This document shows, piece by piece, positions 8,374 through 17,190 of a DNA stretch of 64,000 nucleotides. The stretch is from the NCBI RefSeq assembly GCF_900116285.1, contig NZ_FPAJ01000003.1:372001-436000 (forward strand). The letters run 5' to 3'. Under the pieces are notes generated by a model. That model saw only the letters and a list, made by a program, of their open reading frames with translations. It was not told where the DNA came from and did not search any database. Source of the DNA: Sulfitobacter marinus (lineage in GTDB: Bacteria > Pseudomonadota > Alphaproteobacteria > Rhodobacterales > Rhodobacteraceae). The position numbers were made by a program, and so were the translations under genes. Numbering within the stretch: the stretch's first letter is position 1; every line of letters begins with the position of its first letter.

Positions 8374-10126
8374 GGGTTTCCGCCTTTGCACCGGGATGGG
8401 TCACGGCACCCAGATATGTTGGGCCGACAAGCTGTGCATATTTCCACAATGCGCCGCTTTGGTAGTTGGTTTTGCGCGCACCCGGCCATGCCGCCTTGCG
8501 CTTTGCCATTTCCTCGTCGCTGATGTCAACGCTGATGGACCCCTCAACGGCGTTCAGGGTGATCATGTCGCCCTCTTTCAGCAGCGCAATGGGGCCGCCA
8601 TGTGCCGCTTCGGGGCCGACGTGGCCCACACAAAAGCCGCGTGTCGCACCCGAGAAACGGCCGTCAGTGATCAAGGCGACCTTTTTGCCCATGCCTTGGC
8701 CAGACAGGGCAGCCGTCGTGGCCAGCATTTCGCGCATGCCGGGGCCGCCTGCTGGGCCTTCGTTGCGGATAACGAATACGTCGCCTTCTTTGTAGGCGCG
8801 GTTCTGGACCGCTTCAAAGGCGTCTTGTTCGCATTCAAAGATCAGCGCGGGACCGGTGAAAACGATGTCGTCCTCGGACATACCGGCGATCTTCACGATG
8901 GCACCTTCGGGGGCAAGGTTACCCTTCAGGCCGACAACGCCGCCAGTTTTGCTGATCGGATCGGCAATCGCGTGGATAACCTTGCCGTCTGCCTCGCGGT
9001 CGATCCGATCCAGCTCTTCGCCGACGGAACGACCTGACGCGGTGATACAATCCGTATGGATCAAACCGGCTTTGCGCAGTTCTTTCATCACGACCGGCAC
9101 ACCGCCTGCATCATACAGATCTTTCGCAACATAGGCCCCGCCGGGTTTCATATCGACAAAGTAAGGCGTGTCGCGGAAGATTTCGCAAACGTCATCCAAG
9201 AAGAAATCAATGCCCGCTTCGTGCGCCATGGCAGGCAGGTGAAGGCCAGCGTTGGTCGATCCGCCTGTGCAGGCCACGATACGTGCCGCATTTTCAAACG
9301 CTTCGCGGGTGCAGATGTCGCGGGCGCGGATGTTGTTTTCGATCAGGTTCATCACCGCCTCGCCGGATGCTTCGGCATAAGCATCGCGGGAAACATAGGG
9401 GGCTGGCATGCCCGAAGAGTTCATCAACGCGAGGCCGATGGCCTCAGAAACACAGGCCATTGTGTTGGCGGTGAACTGGCCGCCGCAGGCACCGGCGCTA
9501 GGGCAGGCGACACGTTCAAGAATCTCAAGCGCGGCTTCTGACATGGTGCCGTTTTGGAAATTACCGACAGCTTCGAACATGTCTTGGACAGTCAAATCGC
9601 GGCTCGCAAAGTCCGCAGGCACGTCCGCGCCTTGCGGTGCTTTGCCGGGCAGGATTGACCCGCCATACAAAAAGACCGACGGCACGTTCAGCCGGATCAT
9701 GGCCATCATCATGCCGGGCAGGGATTTGTCACAGCCCGCAAGACCCACGATCGCGTCATAGCAGTGGCCGCGCATCGTCAGTTCGACCGTGTCGGCAATC
9801 GCCTCGCGCGAGGCCAGCGAGGACCGCATGCCTTCGTGACCCATGGCGATACCATCGGTGACCGTGATTGTGGTGAATTCCCGCGGCGTCCCTTGTTGGG
9901 CACGCACCCCGACTTTGACGGCCTGCGCCTGACGGTTCAGCGAAATATTACAAGGCGCGGCCTCGTTCCAGCAGGTGGCGACGCCAACAAGCGGCTGATG
10001 AATTTCTTCTTCCGTCATACCCATTGCATAGTAATAGGACCGGTGCGGCGCGCGCTCTGGCCCTTCGGTTACGTGCCGGCTGGGCAATTTGGACTTATCA
10101 AAACGGTTGTTGGTGGACATCTGCAC
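8354..10126 (-). CDS. ilvD: Dihydroxy-acid dehydratase
   Basis: It dehydrates 2,3-dihydroxy-isovalerate and 2,3-dihydroxy-3-methylvalerate to the 2-oxo acids of valine and isoleucine synthesis. At 590 residues it has the usual length. The iron-sulfur cysteines are Cys59 (NEAAPCN), Cys132 (GCDKSLPGM) and Cys214 ([13 protein letters not shown]). The C-terminal barrel has [15 protein letters not shown] with the Ser/Thr active-site segment. The start may be this ATG or the in-frame ATG at 10120 (MSTNNRF). It is divergent from the ABC-like gene at 10272 across a 145-base region. Confidence 0.98.
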   Translation of the reverse strand: MQMSTNNRFDKSKLPSRHVTEGPERAPHRSYYYAMGMTEEEIHQPLVGVATCWNEAAPCNISLNRQAQAVKVGVRAQQGTPREFTTITVTDGIAMGHEGMRSSLASREAIADTVELTMRGHCYDAIVGLAGCDKSLPGMMMAMIRLNVPSVFLYGGSILPGKAPQGADVPADFASRDLTVQDMFEAVGNFQNGTMSEAALEILERVACPSAGACGGQFTANTMACVSEAIGLALMNSSGMPAPYVSRDAYAEASGEAVMNLIENNIRARDICTREAFENAARIVACTGGSTNAGLHLPAMAHEAGIDFFLDDVCEIFRDTPYFVDMKPGGAYVAKDLYDAGGVPVVMKELRKAGLIHTDCITASGRSVGEELDRIDREADGKVIHAIADPISKTGGVVGLKGNLAPEGAIVKIAGMSEDDIVFTGPALIFECEQDAFEAVQNRAYKEGDVFVIRNEGPAGGPGMREMLATTAALSGQGMGKKVALITDGRFSGATRGFCVGHVGPEAAHGGPIALLKEGDMITLNAVEGSISVDISDEEMAKRKAAWPGARKTNYQSGALWKYAQLVGPTYLGAVTHPGAKAETHDYMDL

Positions 10127-10271
10127 GCCTTCCTGATTGGGTATTTACCCCGGAATAGCCATCCATCCGTTTCGCTGCAAGGCTCAAGCGGTCGGTTGAA
10201 TACAGGGCGACGCGGCCTTAGGTTGTTTTGGACCCTCAGGCGCGACGCCTGCCCAGCGAAGGTGGACCCGC

Positions 10272-13200
10272 ATGGAGCGATCGATTTTTTCCTTTATTTG
10301 GAAATATTCCAGCAGAGATCAGATCCTTCTCTTGATCCTGACACTCGTCACTTTCCCCATTCTCTACGTCACGCTCGAGTTACCCAAGCGCATTATCAAC
10401 GATGCCATTGGGTCGGAAACGAATGCGATCAATGTATTTGGTCTGGAATTGTCTCAGGTACAGTTCCTGTTTACTCTGTGCTTTGCCTATCTGGCGTCGG
10501 TTTTGGTGCACGGTCTGATGAAAATGCGGCTGAACACGATGAAAGGTGTTTTGTCCGAACGGCTTTTGCGGCGGTTCCGCTATCAACTGATCTCGCGCAT
10601 GATGCGGTTTCCGCGCAGCTACTACAGCAATACCAGCCAGGGCGAACTGGTATCGATGGTCACGTCTGAGGCCGAACCAATGGGCGGGTTAATGGGCGAT
10701 GCGGTCGCCCAGCCGGTGTTTCAAGCCGGTCAAATGCTGATCATCTTGTTGTTTTTGTTCATACAATCACCTTGGTTCGGTCTGGCTGGCGTGGCGTTGA
10801 TCCCTTTGCAGGCCTATCTGATCCCGATGCTGCAACGGCAGATCAACCTGTTGAACAAGGCGCGGATCAAAGAGGTACGGGCCCTGTCCTCCGAGATTGG
10901 GGAAACTGCGGCGGGCATCACCGACCTGCGGACCAATGGCGGTTGGCGGTTTAGGTTGGCCAAGTTCACGGACCGACTTGGGAGCCTGTTCAAGATCCGT
11001 TTCCAGATATATCAGAAAAAGTTTTTCATGAAGTTTTTGAACAACTTCATCACTCAACTGACGCCGTTTTTCTTTTATGCCGTAGGTGGGTATCTGGTCA
11101 TTGTCGGAAATATTACCGTTGGTGCGCTTGTGGCTGCGCTTGCTGCCTACAAAGACCTATCAAGCCCATGGAAAGAGCTGCTGACCTATTACAATCAGAC
11201 GCAGGATATGGCCATTCGCTGGGAAGTTGTCACCGAACGCTTTGCCCCGAATAATATGATCCCTGCGCATCTTTTCGAAGGCGAGCCTGATGAAATTCCC
11301 CATTTAAAGGGGCCTATTAATCTGAATCACGTGTCCGTACGCAACACGGACGGCACTTTGCTGCTAGACGACATTAACCTCGACATCCCCATGGGTGCGC
11401 GGGTTGCAATCCAGATCCCCAACCAATCCGAACGCAGGGCACTGGCGGAACTTCTGACCCGAGAAATCACGCCAACACGCGGATCGATCCAAGTTGCAGG
11501 TCATGATTTGGGCGGCTTGCATCAGGCCGTTTTGGCAGCACGTATCGGGTATGCACATGCACACCCCTATATTTTTCAAGGAACGATCGGCGACAATCTG
11601 TTGATGTCATTGCGCACCAGCCCGAAAACCGTGCCTTGGGACCCCAAGAGAAAAGACTGGGACAAGATCGAAGCCCTGCGTGCGGGCAACAGTCCCGACA
11701 GCACCCGCGCAGATTGGCTGGACCCCGGACTGGCTGAACTGAATTCCCGCGAGGATATTAACCACTGGTGGTATGAGTTGGTAAATGCCATCGGTACCGA
11801 AGAGATCATGTTCAGGCGCATGGTCACAGACTATATGGACCCGAACGAGCGCCCCGAGCTTGCCGAGAAAATCGTTAGCTTGCGCGACGAGGTTTACGAA
11901 CGGCTGAAACAGCAGGGGTTAGATACGGCAGTTCACCGGTTTGACCCTGATGAATTCAACCCGTCGGTGCCATTGGGCGGCAACCTGCTGTTCGCGGCCC
12001 CCATCCGGAGTATTTCACAGGTAACGCTTGCTTCGGAACGCAGTTTTCTGGCGATGATTTTTGATCTGGGTCTTGCTGAAAAAGGCATCGCGATCTCTCA
12101 GACGGTGGTCGAGGCATTACACCACACATTTGGGCGTGATGGCACAGATCACCCGCTGTTTACCTCGCTTGGCATTGATGAAGAGCTGTACGAGACATTG
12201 GTCGATATCGCATTGCGCCGACGCAATCAGGGGGATCAAGCGCTGAGCGAAGAGGAGTTTGCGCTGCTTTTGACTGTGCCGTTTGCGTTTACCGCAGAAC
12301 AGATCGGCCCCGCATTCCCCGAATCGTTCAAGCGTGAAATTCTGGAAATTCGCAAGCAACAGGGCTGGAAAATGCGCGAGCGGACAAAAGACATGTTTGT
12401 TCCGATTGCGCCTGAAACCTATCTGCCGCGTTTGACCATTTTGGAAAACGCGCTTTATGGGCGGATATCACAAGTTGCGGGGTTGCGTGCCGATCTGGTG
12501 ATGGATGTGGTGTCGGATGTTTTCAAGGAACATGGTCTGAAACAGGATGTCACCGTCAACGCCTTCGATATCCCGACCCTGATTGCCGGATCGAATATCT
12601 CGACCGAGTTTCAAGAGCGCGCGGCGTTCAGCCGGGCTGCAATGAAGCGGCCGGACATCTTGGTTCTGGACCAATCGCTTGCCGAGCAAGATGGTGAGCG
12701 TCTGTCGATCGTGCGTGACAGGCTAAGCAGTCTGCTGCCCGACACGACGCAGATTTACCTGGATGCGACGTTCTCTCGGCCAGATGACTTTGATATGTTC
12801 ATCGAGATCAAGGGCGGCCGCATTGACGGTGTGGCGAAAAGCGATGCGCCGCATCATGACGATAGCATATCGGGGGATTTGCGCCGCAAGTTGCAGATTG
12901 TTTCGCATAATGACCTGTTCAGCACTCTGACCCCCAGAAACCAACGGCTTTTGGCCTTTGCCGCACAATGGTTTCCGGTGGCCAAAGGGCAGAAAATATT
13001 CAGTCAGGGTGAGCGGCCCGACGCGGTATATCTATGCCTTGCCGGGACGAGCGAGCTGTTCTGGACAGACGAAAACGGCGACAGGCACCATGTATCAACG
13101 GTAGGAGAGGGCCGCCTGATTGGCGATCTTGCAGTCATCATGGACGAGCCGCGCCAGTTTGATTTCATTGCCCTTGAGGATAGCAAGTTCCTGCGGATCG

Positions 13201-13370
13201 GGGGCGAACAGTTCAAGTCGGTTGTCGAGAATGACAAAGTGATCCTGCTTAGCTTGCTTCGGACTGTTTCTTCGCATTTGTCGGATGCGGCTGATCTGTT
13301 GCGTGCGGCAGCTGTTGATATCCCGCGAGAGCAAAGAGACCAGCAACCCATAAAAGGGGAAAGCCATTGA
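10272..13370 (+). CDS. ABC-exporter-like pseudo-ATPase with split NBD and C-terminal cNMP-binding-like domain
   Basis: Of 1032 residues, about 1-320 form an exporter-type membrane domain (helices near 17-35, 62-82, 150-190, 255-292). Residues 345-445 and 720-855 together make an NBD interrupted by about 270 extra residues. Every ATPase motif is changed. The P-loop is VAIQIPNQSERRALAELL (378-395), without Gly-Lys-Ser. The Q-loop is IGYAHAHPYIF. The signature is SNISTEFQERAAFSRA. Walker B is ILVLDQ with Gln for Glu, and the H-loop His is absent (IYLDATF). Residues 880-1010 resemble a Crp-type beta-roll (GQKIFSQGERPDAVYL, GRLIGDLAVI). ATP hydrolysis is doubtful. Its stop shares one base with the CPBP protease start. 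The upstream leader has a small hairpin (CAGGCG/CGCCTG, 10237-10251). Confidence 0.88.
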   Translation: MERSIFSFIWKYSSRDQILLLILTLVTFPILYVTLELPKRIINDAIGSETNAINVFGLELSQVQFLFTLCFAYLASVLVHGLMKMRLNTMKGVLSERLLRRFRYQLISRMMRFPRSYYSNTSQGELVSMVTSEAEPMGGLMGDAVAQPVFQAGQMLIILLFLFIQSPWFGLAGVALIPLQAYLIPMLQRQINLLNKARIKEVRALSSEIGETAAGITDLRTNGGWRFRLAKFTDRLGSLFKIRFQIYQKKFFMKFLNNFITQLTPFFFYAVGGYLVIVGNITVGALVAALAAYKDLSSPWKELLTYYNQTQDMAIRWEVVTERFAPNNMIPAHLFEGEPDEIPHLKGPINLNHVSVRNTDGTLLLDDINLDIPMGARVAIQIPNQSERRALAELLTREITPTRGSIQVAGHDLGGLHQAVLAARIGYAHAHPYIFQGTIGDNLLMSLRTSPKTVPWDPKRKDWDKIEALRAGNSPDSTRADWLDPGLAELNSREDINHWWYELVNAIGTEEIMFRRMVTDYMDPNERPELAEKIVSLRDEVYERLKQQGLDTAVHRFDPDEFNPSVPLGGNLLFAAPIRSISQVTLASERSFLAMIFDLGLAEKGIAISQTVVEALHHTFGRDGTDHPLFTSLGIDEELYETLVDIALRRRNQGDQALSEEEFALLLTVPFAFTAEQIGPAFPESFKREILEIRKQQGWKMRERTKDMFVPIAPETYLPRLTILENALYGRISQVAGLRADLVMDVVSDVFKEHGLKQDVTVNAFDIPTLIAGSNISTEFQERAAFSRAAMKRPDILVLDQSLAEQDGERLSIVRDRLSSLLPDTTQIYLDATFSRPDDFDMFIEIKGGRIDGVAKSDAPHHDDSISGDLRRKLQIVSHNDLFSTLTPRNQRLLAFAAQWFPVAKGQKIFSQGERPDAVYLCLAGTSELFWTDENGDRHHVSTVGEGRLIGDLAVIMDEPRQFDFIALEDSKFLRIGGEQFKSVVENDKVILLSLLRTVSSHLSDAADLLRAAAVDIPREQRDQQPIKGESH

Positions 13371-14260
13371 TGCCCGCCTATGAGCTGCACAAAAAGTTCA
13401 TTGCACCGGCGGTTCCTACTGCCTCGCTGTGGCGTGTGATCGTTGGGTTTTTAGCGGCCTCGGCCATATATCTGTTGCTAAACAACATGTTGTTTACGTT
13501 GATTTTCAAGATGGTTGGGCCGCAAAATAGTGCCTTCTTTGATGATTTGCTGACCGGCCAAACGCCCGCCGCGATGTTTTTGCTTTTGGGCAGTTTTGGG
13601 TTGATGACATTGGGCGTCACGATTGTGGCGCGGGTTTTGCATCATCGGTCTTTTGCCAGCCTGATCGGGCCGCTTGGTCTTGCTACGTCGCAATTTTTTG
13701 CGGTTGCGCGGATGTTGGTCATTGTTGGCGCGGTTATCTTTCTTCTTCCGCCTTGGAGTATGGGCAATTCCTATATCCCTAATCTGGAGCTGGGAAAATG
13801 GCTGATGCTGTTGCCGTTTTCGCTTGTGGCCGTGTTGGTGCAAGCCAGTGCCGAAGAAATCGTGTTTCGCGGGTATGTGCAGCAACAACTGGCCGCGCGC
13901 TTTAAATCACCGCTTGTCTGGATGGTGCTGCCTTCATTTCTTTTTGCGCTTGGTCACTATTTGCCAAGCGAAGCAGGGGAAAACGCGTTGATAATAGCGC
14001 TTTGGGCGGGAGTATTTGGGATGTTGATGGCAGACCTGACCGCACGCGCAGGCAGCCTTGGCCCTGCGATTGCTGTCCATTTCTGCAACAACGTGTCTGC
14101 TATTTTGATCATATCAATGCCTCATGACCTGTCCGGGCTTGCGCTGTATCTGACCCCCTTCAGCATGGAAGATACCGAGGCCTTGCGCGCATGGTTGCCG
14201 GTTGATTTTGTGCTTGTGTTGATCACTTGGCTGGTGGCAAGGCTGGCGATCCGCCGTTGA
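13370..14260 (+). CDS. CPBP family intramembrane metalloprotease (CAAX/Abi type)
   Basis: This multi-pass membrane protein of 296 residues carries the four conserved CPBP motifs in order: AEEIVFRG (Glu162, Glu163, Arg167), FALGHY (His196) and AVHFCNN (His237, Asn240). The catalytic site therefore looks intact. I start at the ATG at 13370, whose A is the last base of the ABC-like stop codon (TGATG), preceded by the ribosome binding site AAGGGGA at 13354-13360; an in-frame TTG three bases earlier is less likely. Such enzymes include Rce1-like CAAX proteases and bacteriocin-maturation or immunity proteins. Coupling to the upstream gene suggests a joint membrane function; the substrate is unknown. 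Confidence 0.9.
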   Translation: MPAYELHKKFIAPAVPTASLWRVIVGFLAASAIYLLLNNMLFTLIFKMVGPQNSAFFDDLLTGQTPAAMFLLLGSFGLMTLGVTIVARVLHHRSFASLIGPLGLATSQFFAVARMLVIVGAVIFLLPPWSMGNSYIPNLELGKWLMLLPFSLVAVLVQASAEEIVFRGYVQQQLAARFKSPLVWMVLPSFLFALGHYLPSEAGENALIIALWAGVFGMLMADLTARAGSLGPAIAVHFCNNVSAILIISMPHDLSGLALYLTPFSMEDTEALRAWLPVDFVLVLITWLVARLAIRR

Positions 14261-14317
14261 TTGCAATTTACGCCCGAGCAGCATATCTCAGGGATCAAAC
14301 TGGAGCAGAGGTTCCCC

Positions 14318-15262
14318 ATGAACTGGATCAATAACTACGTTCGTCCACGCATCAATTCGATTTTCTCGCGCCGCGAGACGCCGGATAATCTTTGGACGAA
14401 ATGCGATGAATGCGGAACCATGTTGTTCCACCGCGAGGTGTCGAACAATCTGAACGTTTGCACCAACTGCGGACACCACATGGGGATTACCCCGCGCGCA
14501 CGGTTTGTGGCGCTGTTTGACGGTGGCATTTTCACCGAGGTTAAAGTGCCCGCACCGGTCACGGACCCGCTGCATTTCCGCGACCAAAAGAAATATCCGG
14601 ACCGGCTGAAAGCGGCGCAAAAGCAAACCGGCGAAGCCGAAGCCATGCTGGTTGTAACCGGCGAAATCGGCCGCACGCCGATCGTCGCGGCTGGTCAGGA
14701 TTTTTCCTTTATGGCGGGATCCATGGGCATGTATGTCGGCAACGCGATCATCGCTGCTGCCGAAGAAGCGGTTAAGCTCAAGCGCCCACTGATCCTGTTC
14801 TCAGCTGCTGGCGGCGCGCGCATGCAAGAGGGCATTCTGGGTCTGATGCAGATGCCGCGCACCACCATTGCCGTGCAGATGCTGAAAGAGGCGGGGCTGC
14901 CCTATATCGTGGTGCTGACCCATCCGACGACGGGCGGTGTAACGGCGAGCTATGCGATGCTGGGCGACGTTCACATCGCTGAACCCAATGCCTTGATCGG
15001 CTTTGCAGGTGCGCGCGTGATTGAACAGACCATTGGTGAAAAGCTGCCCGAAGGGTTCCAGCGCGCCGAATATTTGCTGGATCATGGTATGTTGGATCGC
15101 GTGACGCCGCGCCCGCAGATGCGGGACGAGCTGATCAATATCACCCGCATGTTGCTGGGGCTGCCGCCTGCGGTGCGCGGTGATCTGCCCGCACCCGCCG
15201 AGGGGGGCGATGTGCCCCATGCTTTGACATCGGAAGACAAGGCAGAAACGTCCAAAAAATGA
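14318..15262 (+). CDS. accD: Acetyl-CoA carboxylase carboxyltransferase beta subunit
   Basis: It transfers the carboxyl group from carboxybiotin to acetyl-CoA, giving malonyl-CoA for fatty acid synthesis, together with AccA. It is 314 residues long from the ATG at 14318 (MNWINNYVRP). The N-terminal four-cysteine zinc ribbon is complete: Cys29, Cys32, Cys48 and Cys51 (KCDECG, NVCTNCG). The crotonase-like core has SAAGGARMQEG and TTGGVTASYAMLGD. The C-terminal tail after residue 290 is Pro/Ala/Glu rich. folC starts within its stop codon (ATGA), a common accD-folC arrangement. Confidence 0.97.
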   Translation: MNWINNYVRPRINSIFSRRETPDNLWTKCDECGTMLFHREVSNNLNVCTNCGHHMGITPRARFVALFDGGIFTEVKVPAPVTDPLHFRDQKKYPDRLKAAQKQTGEAEAMLVVTGEIGRTPIVAAGQDFSFMAGSMGMYVGNAIIAAAEEAVKLKRPLILFSAAGGARMQEGILGLMQMPRTTIAVQMLKEAGLPYIVVLTHPTTGGVTASYAMLGDVHIAEPNALIGFAGARVIEQTIGEKLPEGFQRAEYLLDHGMLDRVTPRPQMRDELINITRMLLGLPPAVRGDLPAPAEGGDVPHALTSEDKAETSKK

Positions 15263-16533
15263 CGCAACAGACATCTGATGATGTGCTGGCGCGAATGATG
15301 GCGCTGCACCCCAAGATCATCGATCTGACCCTTGATCGGATGTGGCGACTGCTGGATGCCTTGGGCAATCCGCAAAATAACTTGCCGCCCGTGATTCACA
15401 TCGCTGGCACCAATGGCAAGGGATCGACCCAAGCAATGATCCGCGCCGGCTTGGAATCGGCAGGTCATCGGGTGCATGCCTATACCTCGCCGCATCTGGC
15501 GCGGTTTCATGAACGGATCAGGGTCGCGGGTGATTTGATTACCGAGGCCGATCTTACAGCTGTGCTTGATGAATGCTACGAGGCGAATGACGGCGGTAAT
15601 ATCACCTATTTTGAGATCACAACCTGCGCGGCCTTGCTTGCGTTTTCGCGTAGCCCTGCGGATTACACCTTGCTTGAGGTCGGGCTGGGCGGCCGTCTGG
15701 ATGCCACCAACGTGGTTGATACGCCCGCCTTAACCGTCATTACGCCGGTTTCGATAGACCATCAGCAGTTCCTTGGGGATACCCTGGGGCAGATCGCTGG
15801 TGAAAAAGCGGGTATTATCAAACGTCTCGTGCCCTGCGTTGTTGGCCCTCAGCAAGACGAAGCAATGGATGTGATCGAAGCCGAGGCGTCGCGCCACCAT
15901 GCGCCGTTATTGGCCTATGGCCAGCAGTGGCATGTCGGACCCGAAGCTGGACGTATGGTCTATCAGGATGAAAAAGGTCTGCTTGATCTGCCAACGCCAA
16001 ATTTGCTGGGGGGCCATCAGATAAATAATGCTGGCGCAGCTCTCGCAGCGTTGCGGCAGCTGGGTATCGCGGATGCGCATTGCGAGGCCGCTGTGACAGG
16101 CGCGCAATGGCCCGCACGCATGCAGCGCCTCAAGACCGGCCCATTGGTTGAAGCCGCTGAAAACGCTGAGCTTTGGCTGGATGGTGGGCACAACCCTGCC
16201 GCTGGTACGGCGATTGCGAATCTGCTGGGATCAATGCTGAAACGCCCGACCTATCTGATCTGCGGTATGCTTAATACCAAGGACATTGCAGGCTATCTAC
16301 GCCCCCTTGCCGCGCAGGCAGAAAAACTGGTGGCGGTGTCAATTCCGGGGGAGACCGCAACGTTGCCCGCACATGAAACAGCACAGGCTGCCCGCGCCGT
16401 TGGGATGAATGTCGCAGAGGCATCATCGGTACATCAGGCCCTTGTTGATATTCTTGCCGCTGACCCTTCTGCGCGGGTTCTGATCTGCGGATCACTCTAC
16501 CTCGCGGGCAGCGTATTGCGCGAAAACGGATAG
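15259..16533 (+). CDS. folC: Bifunctional dihydrofolate synthase / folylpolyglutamate synthase
   Basis: This Mur-ligase-like ATP-dependent enzyme adds glutamate to dihydropteroate and to folates. At 424 residues it has the usual length. The P-loop HIAGTNGKGSTQAM is at about 48-61. YTSPHLARFHERI is the second substrate loop, and DATNVVDTP and ITPVSIDHQQFLGDT follow the family pattern. ELWLDGGHNPAAG marks the C-terminal domain, and VLICGSLYLAGSVL is the typical end. Its ATG overlaps the accD stop by 4 bases, so the two are likely translated together. Confidence 0.97.
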   Translation: MTQQTSDDVLARMMALHPKIIDLTLDRMWRLLDALGNPQNNLPPVIHIAGTNGKGSTQAMIRAGLESAGHRVHAYTSPHLARFHERIRVAGDLITEADLTAVLDECYEANDGGNITYFEITTCAALLAFSRSPADYTLLEVGLGGRLDATNVVDTPALTVITPVSIDHQQFLGDTLGQIAGEKAGIIKRLVPCVVGPQQDEAMDVIEAEASRHHAPLLAYGQQWHVGPEAGRMVYQDEKGLLDLPTPNLLGGHQINNAGAALAALRQLGIADAHCEAAVTGAQWPARMQRLKTGPLVEAAENAELWLDGGHNPAAGTAIANLLGSMLKRPTYLICGMLNTKDIAGYLRPLAAQAEKLVAVSIPGETATLPAHETAQAARAVGMNVAEASSVHQALVDILAADPSARVLICGSLYLAGSVLRENG

Positions 16534-16626
16534 AATTTTCATCACTAAAACTTGCGCTGTTTACAGTTTATTGCGCTTGAAGCTTTAGGAAACACAGACG
16601 GTGTGTTTGTCCTAGGGGTCGATGTG

Positions 16627-17190
16627 ATGGTGATTTTTCAAGAAAAACATAATGCGCTACGGCTGATTTTTTCTGCGTTGTTCTGCTTGATGTTGGTGCT
16701 TTCTGGCGGTGTGTTGATGACTGATCACGATCGATCCTCTCTCAGCTTGGCGGCAATCCCATTTGCCGAAGCGGTCATTGAAACGGCGTTGCCCGATCCG
16801 GTGCAAACGCGGCATCCACTGGCGGTTTCGCGCCCGGCAGCGGTCTTGCATCAGATGCATGCCGAAACAGAAACGGATGTGGTCGGGTTAATTAGCACGG
16901 TTGCGCAGTCATTCGATGATACGCGATCAGGGCAGGCGCTGGAATCCTATCTGGTTTGGGCAGTTACGGCCGGAAAATCAGATAAATATATTGATGCCCT
17001 GCTAAACAGCGCCGCGTCCAAGGGGCATTTCGAAGTTCCGAAACCGCTCGTCACCTTATCGGGGCGTCTGGACACGCCAAGCTTGCTTCGGTCTGTTCTG
17101 GTTGCTGCAAGGCACGAGGAAGCAGGCGAAAAATTCAACCAAATTGCCGAAGCACAGGTCGGCCAGATCATTGAAATACCGGGGCTTTAG
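16627..17190 (+). CDS. Hypothetical single-pass membrane protein
   Basis: I place the start at the ATG at 16627, with a possible ribosome binding site AGGGGT about ten bases upstream; the frame is open further upstream but without a good start. The product is 187 residues. It has a basic, polar N-terminus (MVIFQEKHNALR), one hydrophobic helix (about 13-33, LIFSALFCLMLVLSGGVLM) and a soluble domain of about 150 residues rich in Ala, Leu, Glu and Ser, which would be periplasmic. No named family is recognised. It overlaps the zapE gene, on the opposite strand, by 4 bases at their 3' ends. It may be read from the folC transcript, since only 93 bases separate them. Confidence 0.65.
   Translation: MVIFQEKHNALRLIFSALFCLMLVLSGGVLMTDHDRSSLSLAAIPFAEAVIETALPDPVQTRHPLAVSRPAAVLHQMHAETETDVVGLISTVAQSFDDTRSGQALESYLVWAVTAGKSDKYIDALLNSAASKGHFEVPKPLVTLSGRLDTPSLLRSVLVAARHEEAGEKFNQIAEAQVGQIIEIPGL

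Noticed and set aside
10272..13370. Reading the ABC-like gene as an ordinary functional multidrug or lipid exporter
   Set aside because: The P-loop Lys, signature, Walker B Glu and switch His are all absent.
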